64,000 bases of DNA from Candidatus Pantoea bituminis. Its GTDB lineage: Bacteria; Pseudomonadota; Gammaproteobacteria; Enterobacterales; Enterobacteriaceae. The stretch covers positions 1,426,001-1,490,000 of the forward strand of contig NZ_JAGTWO010000004.1 in NCBI RefSeq assembly GCF_018842675.1, read 5' to 3'. The notes below the pieces were generated by a model that was given only the letters and a program-made list of their open reading frames with translations, made no database searches and was not told the DNA's origin. The position numbers and the translations under genes are program-made. Shown in pieces: positions 1 to 9,115 of this stretch. Each line of letters opens with the position of its first letter. Positions within the stretch are counted from its first letter, which is position 1.

Positions 1-143
1 AAAATATTCAGGGCCTGTTTGATGGTTCTCCTGCGGTGTTAATGCCTGCGTTAGCGATTGCCAGCCTGACCATTGGTGCCAACCTGTTCATCGACAGCTT
101 ACAAGCGATGCGCCCCATGACATTCGCGAAGGAGGGAGCATGA
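1..143 (+). CDS. Peptide/opine-type ABC transporter permease, C-terminal end (DppC-like)
   Basis: Only the last 46 codons are in the window. They are read in the frame whose stop is the TGA at 141-143. The tail has a hydrophobic stretch (MPALAIASLTIGANLFIDSL) and a short polar end, as in the last membrane helix of DppC/OppC-type permeases. The stop overlaps the start of the next gene by four bases (ATGA), so the two are translationally coupled. Family assignment rests mainly on the ATPase that follows; the gene could belong to any peptide, nickel or opine class transporter. Confidence 0.7.
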   Translation, partial: NIQGLFDGSPAVLMPALAIASLTIGANLFIDSLQAMRPMTFAKEGA

Positions 144-1804
144 ACGTGATGCCACATACGGCAATGCCGGTGATTTCAGTCGATAAACTGCGCGTGACGG
201 CGCAGACCGACAGGGGTGAAGAGATCGATCTGGTTTCAGACATTCGCTTCACGGTGCAAAAGGGCGAAGTGCTGGCGCTGATTGGCGAGTCTGGCTCGGG
301 TAAAACCACCATCGCAATGGCGTTAATGGGCTACGCTCGCAGCGGTTGCCGTATCGCCGAGGGCAATATTCACGTGGCCGGGACCGATGTGAACAGCCTG
401 ACGCCCGCGCAGCTGCGCGCGTTTCGCGGCAACAAAGTCTCTTACATTGCGCAAAGTGCGGCGGCCTCGTTCAATCCCGGCATGAAGATTCTTGATCAGG
501 TGATTGAGCCCGTGGTGATTCACGGCACCATGACGCGCAAAGACGCCAAAGCCAAAGCGATTGGGCTGTTTCGCGAGCTGGCGTTGCCGAACCCTGAAAC
601 CATCGGCGACCGTTTTCCGCATCAGGTTTCTGGCGGACAGCTGCAACGTTTAATGACGGCAATGGCGCTGATTGGCGATCCTGACGTGGTGATCCTTGAT
701 GAACCCACCACCGCATTAGACGTCACTACGCAAGTTGAAGTACTGAAAGCGTTTCGCCGCGTAGTGGCACAGCGTGGCGTGACGGCAATTTATGTCAGCC
801 ACGATTTGGCGGTGGTCGCGCAAATGGCGGATCGCATTCTGGTGCTGCTGCGTGGACAAATTGCCGAATATGGCAGCACCGCACAGCTGATTGGCGCACC
901 GCAGGCGGAATACACCCGCCTGTTGATGGATGCTGCTCAGCAGAAAGAGCGCCCAAGCAACTGGTGTCCGGTAGAAGCCGATATCCAGCCACTGATGGAA
1001 GTGCGCGATCTGTCGGCGGGTTACGGCCCGCGGGGTAGCGATGGTTATCCGAAAACCCGCATTCTTGAAGAGATCAATCTCAAGCTATGGAAAGGCCAGG
1101 CGATTGGCATCATCGGCGAATCGGGCTCCGGGAAAACCACGCTGGCCCACGCAATTGCCGGGCTAAACGCGCCGAGTCACGGCCACATTCTGTTTAACGG
1201 GCACTATATTTCGGGCGATATGCATAAGCGTCCCGATAACGAGCTGCGCCGCATTCAGTATGTGTTCCAGATGGCGGATACCGCGTTGAACCCGTCGCAC
1301 AGTGTTGAACGTATTCTTTCGCGCCCGCTGACGCTGTTTCATGGCTTGAGCGGTGCGGCGCGCCAACAGCGTTTATATCAACTGCTGGATCTGGTGAAGC
1401 TGCCGCGCAGCGTGTTGTGGCGTCGCCCTTGGGCGCTGTCGGGCGGTCAAAAGCAACGCGTTAACCTGGCGCGTGCGCTGGCTGCAGAACCCGATTTGAT
1501 TCTGTGTGATGAAGTGACCTCAGCGCTGGATACCGTGGTCGCTGCTGCCGTGCTGGATTTGATCAGCGAGCTGCGCCGCGAGCTGGGCTTGTCGGTACTG
1601 TTTATCAGCCACGATATGCACGCAGTACGCGCGGTATGTGATGAGATTGTGGTGATGAAAAGCGGCCGCATCGTGACGCAGCTGTCGCGTAATGATTATG
1701 ACAAGCCAACCAGCGAGCTCTATTTCGAGCGCCTGAAACGCGCCGTGCCGGAGTTAAGGCAAGGTTGGTTGGATGAGCACGAAGAGATTTTGAAGGCGGA
1801 ATAA
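140..1804 (+). CDS. Double (DppD-DppF fused) ABC transporter ATP-binding protein
   Basis: A 554-residue cytoplasmic protein with two complete nucleotide-binding domains. The first has a Walker A GESGSGKTT at residues 49-57, signature VSGGQLQR near 163-170 and Walker B VVILDEP near 183-189. The second has Walker A GESGSGKTT at 326-334, then LSGGQKQR and LILCDEVTSALD. The second Walker B ends in DEV rather than DEP, but the catalytic Glu is kept. Fused DppD/DppF ATPases of this size power import of di/oligopeptides, opines or similar compounds through a DppBC-type permease. The upstream permease overlaps this gene and the FAD oxidoreductase follows after a repeat-bearing gap. The substrate is unknown. 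Confidence 0.9.
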   Translation: MNVMPHTAMPVISVDKLRVTAQTDRGEEIDLVSDIRFTVQKGEVLALIGESGSGKTTIAMALMGYARSGCRIAEGNIHVAGTDVNSLTPAQLRAFRGNKVSYIAQSAAASFNPGMKILDQVIEPVVIHGTMTRKDAKAKAIGLFRELALPNPETIGDRFPHQVSGGQLQRLMTAMALIGDPDVVILDEPTTALDVTTQVEVLKAFRRVVAQRGVTAIYVSHDLAVVAQMADRILVLLRGQIAEYGSTAQLIGAPQAEYTRLLMDAAQQKERPSNWCPVEADIQPLMEVRDLSAGYGPRGSDGYPKTRILEEINLKLWKGQAIGIIGESGSGKTTLAHAIAGLNAPSHGHILFNGHYISGDMHKRPDNELRRIQYVFQMADTALNPSHSVERILSRPLTLFHGLSGAARQQRLYQLLDLVKLPRSVLWRRPWALSGGQKQRVNLARALAAEPDLILCDEVTSALDTVVAAAVLDLISELRRELGLSVLFISHDMHAVRAVCDEIVVMKSGRIVTQLSRNDYDKPTSELYFERLKRAVPELRQGWLDEHEEILKAE

Positions 1805-1854
1805 CGGAAGGGTGCTTTCACTGGCGGGTGCGCGCTGCCTTTAGAGGGTGCTGG

Positions 1855-1976
1855 CTGTCCCCCACCTCGGTCCTCCCCATTAATGGGGGAGGAAGATGCT
1901 GCTTTATGCCCGCTCAACACCCGCATGCGGCAGCGTCTCCTTCCCCGCCAGCGGGGAAGGCCGGGATGGGGGACAG
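1855..1976 (-). repeat. BIME-like palindromic repeat, single copy, reverse orientation
   Basis: The 1805-2095 gap has no gene. It holds one copy of the approximately 120-base two-hairpin element found again at 32.1-32.5 kb and 39.5-40.0 kb, here inverted. One arm is CCTCCCCATTAATGGGGGAGG and the other is CCTTCCCCGCCAGCGGGGAAGG. The ends are CTGTCCCCCA and its complement TGGGGGACAG, so the whole unit is also a large inverted repeat. Confidence 0.85.
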
Positions 1977-2042
1977 CCAGCACAAACGAAGGCAGCCAGC
2001 ACAAACGAAGGCAGCCAGCACAAACTAAGACAGCCAGCACAA
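1974..2042 (+). repeat. 19-bp tandem repeat, about 3.6 copies
   Basis: Units starting CAGCCAGCACAAACGAAGG begin at 1974, 1993, 2012 and 2031, exactly 19 bases apart; the third has three changes near its end and the fourth is partial. The array abuts the end of the BIME-like unit, whose terminal GACAG seems to have seeded it. It lies 54 bases before the next start codon. Confidence 0.85.
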
Positions 2043-2095
2043 TTTATTCAGGGTGACTACACCCATCCAATAAGCAAAAAAGAGGTAGCAACGCT

Positions 2096-3427
2096 ATGCC
2101 TGCACCGATTCGATATGTACAGGACAGTGCAAATTTCCCAGACGCCGCAGATGTGGTCGTCATCGGCGCCGGTATTGCCGGTTCAGCTGCCACGTGGGAA
2201 CTGGCGAAACAGGGTTTAAAAGTGGTGTTAATCGAAAAAGGTTTGGTTGGGGCGGAGCAATCCAGCCGTAACTGGGGCTGGTGTCGCCAACAAAACCGCG
2301 ACGAACGCGAATTACCGCTGATCATCCATTCGCTCCAGCGCTGGGGCGAACTTAACCAGGAAACGGGTGAAGAGCTGGGTTTCCGCCGCAGCGGGCTGGT
2401 TTACGCCACGCGCATCGAAACAGACATCGCCGCATGGGAAAAGTGGGGCCAGATGGCCAAAAACTACGGCGTGCGCAGTGACATGCTCAGCGCTGAACAG
2501 GCCAAAGCGATGACGCCCGGCAGCACCACTGCCTGGCTTGGCGGCGTTTCGTCACCCACCGACGGACACGCCGAACCGCGGCTGGCCGCGCCGGGATTGG
2601 TCATCGGTGCGCAGCGTCTCGGGGCAATGGTGTTTCAGCAATGCGCGGTGCGCGGGCTGGACATCTCCGCCGGGCGTGTCAGCGGCGTCTGGACCGAACG
2701 CGGCTTGATCAAAACCAATCGGGTCATCTGCGCAGCGGGTGCCTGGACTTCCATGTTCTGCCGTCGTCACGGCATCGACCTGCCGCTGGGCAATGTGATC
2801 GGCACCGCGTTCCGCACCCAACCGATTGAGCAAGCCATCGGCATGCCGCTTTACACGCCAGGTTTCGCCTGTCGTCCACAGCTGGATGGCAGCTACACGG
2901 TTTCGGTATCGGGACGCGGGCGTTTAGAGCCGGGTGCACAGGGGCTGCGCTATGCGCGTCAGTTCTATCCCACCTTCAAAAGTCGCCGCAAGAATCTCAA
3001 ACTCAACCTCGGCTTTAAGCCGTTCTTTGACGGTCCGGAAGCGATGGGGCGCTGGGAATTTGATGCGCAATCGCCGTTTGAGCGAATGCGCATTCTTGAT
3101 CCTGCCGCCGACGCGAACATTGTGCAGGAAGGGTTGAATGCGATGCGCAAAGAGTATCCGGCGCTGGCCAACCTCAAACTGGCACAGGCGTGGGGCGGCA
3201 TGATCGACAGCACGCCAGACGCGATTCCGGTGATTTCAACCGTGGCAAAACTGCCGGGACTGGTGTTATCGGCAGGCTACAGCGCCCACGGATTTGGCAT
3301 TGGGCCGGGCGCGGGTCGTCTTGCCGCCGATCTTGCCACCGAGTCCACGCCGATTGTTGATCCCACACCCTATCGTTACAGCCGTCTGGTTGATGGCAGC
3401 GGCTTAGAAACCCCGGGCATGATGTAA
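2096..3427 (+). CDS. FAD-dependent oxidoreductase, DadA/glycine-oxidase family
   Basis: 443 residues. An N-terminal dinucleotide fold has VVVIGAGIAGS (GxGxxG near residues 24-29) and an acidic end of the second strand (LIEKG). A conserved EQSSRNWGW segment follows at about 55-63. Near the C-terminus come a substrate-domain motif DAIPVIS and the FAD-binding stretch GYSAHGFGIGPGAG. This is the D-amino-acid dehydrogenase/glycine oxidase/sarcosine oxidase class, which oxidises a C-N bond of an amino acid, secondary amine or opine. GAGGTA lies ahead of the ATG. It is a paralogue of the 59927-61258 gene: same length and same SSRNWGW signature, and both sit beside a double peptide-type ABC ATPase. 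The exact substrate is not readable. Confidence 0.85.
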   Translation: MPAPIRYVQDSANFPDAADVVVIGAGIAGSAATWELAKQGLKVVLIEKGLVGAEQSSRNWGWCRQQNRDERELPLIIHSLQRWGELNQETGEELGFRRSGLVYATRIETDIAAWEKWGQMAKNYGVRSDMLSAEQAKAMTPGSTTAWLGGVSSPTDGHAEPRLAAPGLVIGAQRLGAMVFQQCAVRGLDISAGRVSGVWTERGLIKTNRVICAAGAWTSMFCRRHGIDLPLGNVIGTAFRTQPIEQAIGMPLYTPGFACRPQLDGSYTVSVSGRGRLEPGAQGLRYARQFYPTFKSRRKNLKLNLGFKPFFDGPEAMGRWEFDAQSPFERMRILDPAADANIVQEGLNAMRKEYPALANLKLAQAWGGMIDSTPDAIPVISTVAKLPGLVLSAGYSAHGFGIGPGAGRLAADLATESTPIVDPTPYRYSRLVDGSGLETPGMM

Positions 3428-3437
3428 GGAGACAGCA

Positions 3438-4280
3438 ATGAATATGACCGTACGCAATATGACAGCGGGCGATGTCGACACCTGTTTTACCCTGACGCAA
3501 GCGTTGAAATGGCCGCATCGCCGCGAAGACTGGCAGCTGGCGCAGCGGTTGGGTGAAGGCGTGGTGATTGAAGAACAGGGCAAACTGATCGGCAGCGCGA
3601 TTCTCTGGCGCTGGGGCGACAAAGCCGCCACCATCGGATTAGTGATTGTAGATAACCAGCAGCAAGGGCGCGGTTTGGGCAAGCAGCTGATGCTGGCGCT
3701 GCTGGAAAAAGTACCGGGCTATAACGTCAGGCTGCACGCCACCGAAATGGGTAAAGGGCTGTATGAGAAGCTCGGGTTTGTCACCTGCGGCAGCATCCGT
3801 CAGCATCAAACGCGGGCGCTGGCTGCGGTACCAAACGTTGTCATTCCTACCGGATTGCAACTGCGCAGCGCGGTCGAAGCCGATCATGCCACGCTGGTAG
3901 CGTTAGATCAGCAGGCGCACGGCATGCTGCGCCCTGCGTTATACCAGCACCTGATTGCTGATAATCAGACCATCGTGCTGGAAAATGCCCAACAGCAGAT
4001 TCAGGGCTTCGCCAGCCTGCGCCGTTTCGGTCATGGCTGGGCGATTGGCCCAGTGATCGCGAAAGAATTACCGGTTGCTCAGGCGTTAATTACTGCGCTG
4101 ATGCAGGGCCTGGGCGGTGAATTCATTCGCATTGATACCGATGGCGCGCTGCCGCTGGCGGAGTGGCTGACTACGCTCGGACTGGAACAGGTGGATGCGC
4201 CCACCATCATGGTGCGGGGAACGCCCTGGACGCCACAAGGCATGCAGGCGTTTGGGTTAATGACCCAGGCGATGGCCTGA
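3438..4280 (+). CDS. GNAT N-acetyltransferase with second acetyltransferase-like domain
   Basis: 280 residues. The N-terminal half is a GNAT domain with acetyl-CoA loop QQGRGLGKQL near residues 75-84 and an EKLGFV strand typical of the fold. The second half (about 140-275) resembles the YitH-type acetyltransferase extension (AEWLTTLGL, RFGHGWAIGPV). GGAGACAGCA lies before the ATG, and the gene starts ten bases after the FAD oxidoreductase. Its stop shares one base with the next start (TGATG), so it belongs to the same transcription unit. It may detoxify or modify the amine or amino acid handled by this operon; the acceptor is unknown. Confidence 0.8.
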   Translation: MNMTVRNMTAGDVDTCFTLTQALKWPHRREDWQLAQRLGEGVVIEEQGKLIGSAILWRWGDKAATIGLVIVDNQQQGRGLGKQLMLALLEKVPGYNVRLHATEMGKGLYEKLGFVTCGSIRQHQTRALAAVPNVVIPTGLQLRSAVEADHATLVALDQQAHGMLRPALYQHLIADNQTIVLENAQQQIQGFASLRRFGHGWAIGPVIAKELPVAQALITALMQGLGGEFIRIDTDGALPLAEWLTTLGLEQVDAPTIMVRGTPWTPQGMQAFGLMTQAMA

Positions 4281-5205
4281 TGCATATCGTTTATAAATCG
4301 GAACCTGAACGCGGTCTGCTTTGGCAGGCCTGGCTAGCGCAGCACGCGCCAGATATTCAGCTGCATCTGTGGCCCGACATCGGCGAGGCGGATCAGGTTG
4401 AAATCCTGGTGGCGTGGCAGCCGCCGGCTAATATTCTTGCCACCTTTCCCAACCTGAAAGTGCTGTTTTCGGTGGGGGCGGGCGCGGATCAGTTTGATCT
4501 CTCTGCACTGCCGCCCGATCTTCCGGTTGTGCGGATGATTGAGCCGGGCCTGACGCAAGGCATGGTTGAATACATCACCTTTTCGGTAATTGGCCTGCAT
4601 CGCGACATGCCGCGCTATTTCCAGCAGCAGCGCAATCAGCAATGGCTGGCGCATAACGCCATTCCTGCGTCACAACGCCGTGTTGGCATCATGGGATTAG
4701 GCGAACTCGGCCAGGCTGCATTGAAACAGCTGGTTTCCCTGGGGTTTGATTGTGCCGGCTGGAGCCGCACACCACGCGAAATTGAGGGGTGCGCTGCTGG
4801 CATGGCGACGATCAGCTGGCGGATTTCCTTGCCCACAGCGACATCCTGGTTTGCCTGTTGCCGCTGACCTCCACCACCCGAGGCTTGCTCAATGCTGAGC
4901 TGTTCCGCCAGTTACCTTACGGTGCGGGGTTGGTGCAGGCCGGACGCGGGCCCCAGCTTAATGAAAACGATCTGCTGGCGGCGCTGGCAAGCGGTCAACT
5001 GCGCGCCGCAGTGATAGACGTTACCGATCCCGAGCCGCTGCCTACGGAACATCCTTTCTGGTCACATCCTGCGATTTGGTTAACGCCACATATCGCCAGC
5101 CAAACGCAAACCGACAGCGCCATTGCGGCACTGTTGCAGAATTTGCGCCGTTATCAGCGTGGTGAACCGATGATTGGTTTAATTGATCGCTCGCGAGGCT
5201 ACTGA
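4280..5205 (+). CDS. 2-hydroxyacid dehydrogenase, GhrA-like (reading frame broken once)
   Basis: The full product would be 308 residues, close to GhrA (glyoxylate/hydroxypyruvate reductase A, about 312). The N-terminal half runs from MHIVYKSE through the NAD-binding [14 protein letters not shown]. At 4786-4789 the run GGGG appears to lack one G. Adding it joins the frame to [38 protein letters not shown] and the catalytic-His segment LTPHIAS. As written, the first frame stops at 4867. Family role: NAD(P)H reduction of 2-keto acids such as glyoxylate or hydroxypyruvate. The join is one of twelve similar breaks in this window, so an assembly error is more likely than a pseudogene. Confidence 0.8.
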
Positions 5206-5206
5206 A

Positions 5207-6357
5207 ATGAATCTTGAGATCGCTATTGAACCCTTAGTTGCGCTGCGCCGCGATCTGCATGCGCATCCTGAGCTGGGCTATCAGGAGCAACGCACCAGCG
5301 ATATCGTGGCGAACTTCCTTCAGACATTGGGCATTGAGGTCTATCGCGGACTCGGCAAAACCGGCGTGGTAGGCGTGCTGAGAAAAGGGCAAAGCAGCCG
5401 CATGATTGGCCTGCGCGCCGACATGGACGCTTTGCCGATGCAGGACAACGGCGATGCGCCGTGGAAAAGCACCCATGCTGGTGTTTGTCACGCCTGCGGT
5501 CACGATGGTCATACGGTGATGTTATTAGGTGCCGCCGAGCAGCTGGCGCGGCACAGTGATTTTGACGGCAGCGTCTGCTTTATCTTCCAGCCTGCCGAAG
5601 AAGGGCAGGCGGGAGCCAAAGCGATGATTGACGATGGCCTGTTCACGCGCTTCCCGTGCGAAGCGGTGTATGCGATTCACAACTGGCCTGAACTGCCGCT
5701 GGGTGAAATCCACACCCGGCCCGGCGCCATCATGGCGGCGGCAGATCGTTTCGACATCACGGTAAAGGGGGCGGCGGTCATGCTGCACAGCCGCATCTCA
5801 CCCGCGACACCTTGCTGGCGACCAGCGAACTGGTGGTGCAATTAAATACCCTGGTGGCGCGTGCGCTGGATCCTTGCGAACCGGCACTGTTGACGGTGAC
5901 GCGGATGCAGGGCGGATTCTCGCACAACATGATCCCGGCGGAAGCCAGCATCACGGGCACCGTTCGCACCTTTAGCCCGGCGGCGCAGGATGTTATCGAA
6001 ACGCGGCTGCGCCAGATGGCAGAACACGTCACGGCAGCGCATGGGCTCAATGCCGAGGTCAACTATCTGCGTTATTACCCGGCCACGGTCAACAGCGAAA
6101 CTGAAGCGAATTTTGCCTTGAACGCGGTTAAACAGGCGGGTTTTACTGCCGAAACCGCACGACAACCCGCGCTGACCTCAGAAGATTTCGCGTTTATGTT
6201 GCAGGCCAAACCCGGCGCTTATCTCTGGCTGGGCAGCGCGCCGAGCAAGCCGCTGCACCATTCTGCTTACGACTTTAATGACGCATTGATCCCTTACGGC
6301 ATCAATGCGTTTGTCGCGCTGGTTCGTCAGGCGCTGAGTGAGAAATTTCCCTGCTGA
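5207..6357 (+). CDS. M20 family amidohydrolase (hippurate/IAA-amino-acid hydrolase type), frame broken once
   Basis: 383 residues after restoring one G in the run at 5767-5771, which rejoins VKG to GGHAAQPHLTRDTLLATSEL. Visible metal-site motifs are GLRADMDALPM, HACGHDGHT and QPAEEGQAG, followed by the dimerisation domain and a terminal LTSEDFAFM/HHSAYDFND segment. This is the M20D class that removes acyl or aryl groups from amino acids (HipO, AbgB, ILR1 relatives) in the cytoplasm. I chose the ATG at 5207, preceded by GAGG, over an in-frame ATG eight codons upstream that overlaps the previous gene. It ends the catabolic run before the aminotransferase, fitting the release of a free amino acid. 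Confidence 0.82.
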
Positions 6358-6470
6358 TTGACGCAGGATTTTGACAGGAAATGCCGCTGCTCAGGTTATT
6401 ACAGCAGCGTGCGAATCCAACCGCTTGCGATACTTGAGCCAATCGAACGTTACGTGGATAGGGGTTGAAA

Positions 6471-7784
6471 ATGCAGAATGTTATGGAACAGCAAACATAT
6501 TCGGATAACGCTGTGTTACTGGATGCGCGTGAGCAGAATGTGCCGCGTGGCGTCGTCACCGCGCATCCGCTGGTCATTGAACGCGCCAAAGGCAGCGAAG
6601 TCTGGGACGTTGAAGGCAATCGCTATCTGGATTTCGTCGGTGGCATTGGTGTGCTTAACGTCGGTCATAATCATCCGGCGGTGGTGAATGCGGTGACGCG
6701 TCAGCTTGGTTTGGTGTCGCACGCCTGTTTTCAGGTGGTAGCGTATCCGGGTTACATCGAACTGGCGCAGCGCCTGAATAAACTGGTAGGCGGCGATGAA
6801 GCCTATAAAAGCGTGTTCTTCACCAGCGGTGCAGAAGCGGTAGAAAATGCGGTAAAAATTGCCCGCGCTCACACTCAACGTCCAGGCATTATCGCCTTTG
6901 ACGGCGCGTTTCACGGTCGTACGCTGCTCGGTGTCACACTCACCGGCATGAGCGCGCCCTATAAACAAAACTTTGGCCCATTCCCTGGCGAAATCTATCG
7001 CTTACCCTTCCCAAACCCGCTGCATGGCGTGTCGGAAGTCGATTGCCTGAAAGCGCTGGATCAGCTGTTTGCGGCGCAAATTCTGCCTGAACGCGTAGCG
7101 GCAATCATCATTGAGCCGGTGCAGGGCGACGGCGGTTTTCTGCCAGCCGGTCCCGCTTTCATGCAGGCACTGCGTCGTATTACTGAGCAACACGGCATTC
7201 TGTTGATTTGCGATGAAGTGCAAACCGGCTTTGGTCGTACCGGTAAGATGTTTGCCTTCGAGCATTTGGGTATCAAGCCGGATCTGGTCACCGTGGCAAA
7301 AAGCCTCGGCGGCGGCTTACCCATCTCTGGCGTCGTGGGTAAAGCAGCGATCATGGATGCACCAACGCCGGGCGGTTTAGGCGGTACTTACGGCGGTAAC
7401 GCGCTCGCTTGTGCAGCGGCGCTGGCGGTGCTGGATCTGCTGGAAAATGACAACCTGCTTGAGCGTTCAAATCAGCTTGGCGTACAGCTGAATGCGCGCC
7501 TGCGCCAGCTGGCAGAGAAGTATGCCTGTATCGCGGATGCGCGTGGGGTTGGCTTTATGCAGGCGGTGGAAATTCTGGATTATGAAACCGGTCGTCCTGA
7601 CGCGGCATTGACGCAGAAGATTCTGGATTGCGCCTGCCAGGAAGGATTGCTGCTGATTAAATGCGGCCTGCATCGCAACGTGGTGCGTTTCCTTGCTCCG
7701 CTGGTCACAACTGATTCACAGTTGGAAGAGGCGTTACATATTTTCGATATCGCCTTGGCACGTGCCACCGGACGCTTGGGCTAA
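6471..7784 (+). CDS. Class III aminotransferase, GabT-like
   Basis: About 437 residues of PLP-dependent class III aminotransferase. It shows the GabT-like opening (VPRGVV, VWDVEGNRYLDFVGGIGVLNVGHNHP), the cofactor-phosphate segment TSGAEAVENAVK, GAFHGRT, IIEPVQGDGGF, the Asp of LICDEVQTGFGRTG and the Schiff-base lysine in TVAKSLGGGLPISG. GabT transfers the amino group of 4-aminobutyrate to 2-oxoglutarate; close relatives use other omega-amino acids. The ATG at 6471 is preceded by AGGGGT. A 113-base gap separates it from the amidohydrolase, so it may have its own promoter. Placement suggests it deaminates the product of this amine/amino-acid operon. Confidence 0.85.
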   Translation: MQNVMEQQTYSDNAVLLDAREQNVPRGVVTAHPLVIERAKGSEVWDVEGNRYLDFVGGIGVLNVGHNHPAVVNAVTRQLGLVSHACFQVVAYPGYIELAQRLNKLVGGDEAYKSVFFTSGAEAVENAVKIARAHTQRPGIIAFDGAFHGRTLLGVTLTGMSAPYKQNFGPFPGEIYRLPFPNPLHGVSEVDCLKALDQLFAAQILPERVAAIIIEPVQGDGGFLPAGPAFMQALRRITEQHGILLICDEVQTGFGRTGKMFAFEHLGIKPDLVTVAKSLGGGLPISGVVGKAAIMDAPTPGGLGGTYGGNALACAAALAVLDLLENDNLLERSNQLGVQLNARLRQLAEKYACIADARGVGFMQAVEILDYETGRPDAALTQKILDCACQEGLLLIKCGLHRNVVRFLAPLVTTDSQLEEALHIFDIALARATGRLG

Positions 7785-7923
7785 CATTTGCTTCCTCATT
7801 GATATTATTGAAATAATTTGAAAACTTCCCGATGGTAAGACCACTGCGTGAGGCTGGCGCATTGACCTTAAAGCGTGGTATATCTTCGGGAGGTTAAACC
7901 TAAATGGTTAACAATGAGGTGCT

Positions 7924-8435
7924 ATGAACGGCTTAATGAAATTAGACCGCATCGACATCAACATCCTGGTGCAACTGCAAAAGATGGCCGTATCAGCAAT
8001 GTTAATCTCGCCGATGCCGTCGGCCTCTCGCCCAGCCCTTGCCTGCAACGGGTTAAACGGCTGGAACAGGCGGGATTCATCACGGGCTACGAAGCCCACA
8101 TCAATCTGACCAAAATCACCGATTCCGTGACGGTTTTTACCGAAGTTACGCTGTCGGGTCATCGCCGCGAAGATTTCATGAAATTTGAAAGCGCGATGCG
8201 TGATGTGGATGAGCTGATGGAATGCCATTTAATTACCGGCGGCTACGACTATTTGCTGCGCTTTATTACCCGCAGCATTGAACATTACCAGGAAGTGATT
8301 GAAAAGATGCTGGATGCGCAAATCGGCATCGATAAGTACTTCAGCTATATCGTGATTAAATCCCCGATCATGAAAAGCAGCGTGCCGTTGCGGTCGCTGA
8401 TCGCCAAACACAATCCAATAGAGTTTGGTGCATAA
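7924..8435 (+). CDS. Lrp/AsnC family transcriptional regulator, frame broken once
   Basis: The true start is the ATG at 7924 (MNGLMKLDRIDINILVQLQK). One A is missing from the run at 7979-7982, after which the protein continues DGRISNVNLADAVGLSPSPCLQRVKRLEQAGFI, the AsnC-type helix-turn-helix. The C-terminal RAM ligand domain follows (VTVFTEVTLSG, CHLITGGYDYLLRF). Corrected length is 170 residues, normal for the family. Such regulators sense amino acids and usually control adjacent catabolic genes, so the aminotransferase and operon upstream are likely targets. GAGGT lies before the start. Confidence 0.82.
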
Positions 8436-8437
8436 GC

Positions 8438-8490
8438 TTTTCTCTTGCCCAGCCCTTTCCCTCTGAGCGAAAGGCTGGGTAAGGAGAAAA
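8438..8490 (+). terminator. Hairpin after the Lrp-type gene, terminator-like in both directions
   Basis: CCCAGCCCTTTC at 8448-8459 pairs with GAAAGGCTGGG at 8469-8479 with one bulged base. The stem is flanked by CTTTTCTC before and GAGAAAA after, giving a T-rich side for each strand. It closes the first gene cluster. Confidence 0.6.
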
Positions 8491-8638
8491 TTGCACCGTT
8501 TCCCGATAAAACTTCACGCAGCATAAAATTTCTTTCCTGCCCAAAATTCCCTTTATCTTAATGGTTAACGCGGCCGCTTCAGCCTGGCTGTGCAGACCAA
8601 CGCTTTTACACTGATCCCAACCGATACAAGGAGTTGTC

Positions 8639-9097
8639 ATGACCCTCTTACACATTGCTGATCAACAGTGGCAGCGCGATGACTTCACCCTTTCTACCGA
8701 ACGGCAGCGGCTCGATCTCGACTGGATTCACATGCAGTTATCCGAACGCTCGTACTGGGCGAAAGGTCAGCCGCGCGAGAAAACCATGCGGGCCATTGCG
8801 GGCTCGCTGCCGTTTGGCCTTTATCACCACGCTTCACACCAGACTACGCAAATCGGCTTTGGTCGGTTAATCACCGATTACACCCGTTTCGGCTGGCTGT
8901 GCGATGTGATGATTGATGAGAACTGGCGCGGCCACGGGCTGGGAAGCTGGCTCGCGACCTGCGTGCGTGAGCACAAAGAATTGCAAACGGTGCATCGCTG
9001 GATGCTTTCAACCAACGATGCCCATCAGGTTTATCAGCGACTCGGTTGGCGAGTGGTGCAAGAGCCACACAAGCTAATGGAATTTCCTCTCTCCTGA
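8639..9097 (+). CDS. GNAT family N-acetyltransferase
   Basis: 152 residues, a single GNAT domain. The central strand CDVMIDENWRGHGLGSWL carries the acetyl-CoA loop (RGHGLG, near residues 98-103), and the later VYQRLGW strand is typical. AGGAG lies just before the ATG. It precedes hyuA by 18 bases, so it is likely the first gene of the hydantoinase-type operon. The acceptor is not known; acetylation of an amino acid released by the downstream enzymes is one possibility. Confidence 0.8.
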   Translation: MTLLHIADQQWQRDDFTLSTERQRLDLDWIHMQLSERSYWAKGQPREKTMRAIAGSLPFGLYHHASHQTTQIGFGRLITDYTRFGWLCDVMIDENWRGHGLGSWLATCVREHKELQTVHRWMLSTNDAHQVYQRLGWRVVQEPHKLMEFPLS

Positions 9098-9115
9098 CTC
9101 TGGAGTTAACTCAAC

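Noticed and set aside
7875..8435. Long N-terminal version of the Lrp-type regulator starting at 7875
   Set aside because: Its first 35 or so residues do not resemble the family; the correct N-terminus is in the neighbouring frame from the ATG at 7924, joined by one missing A.
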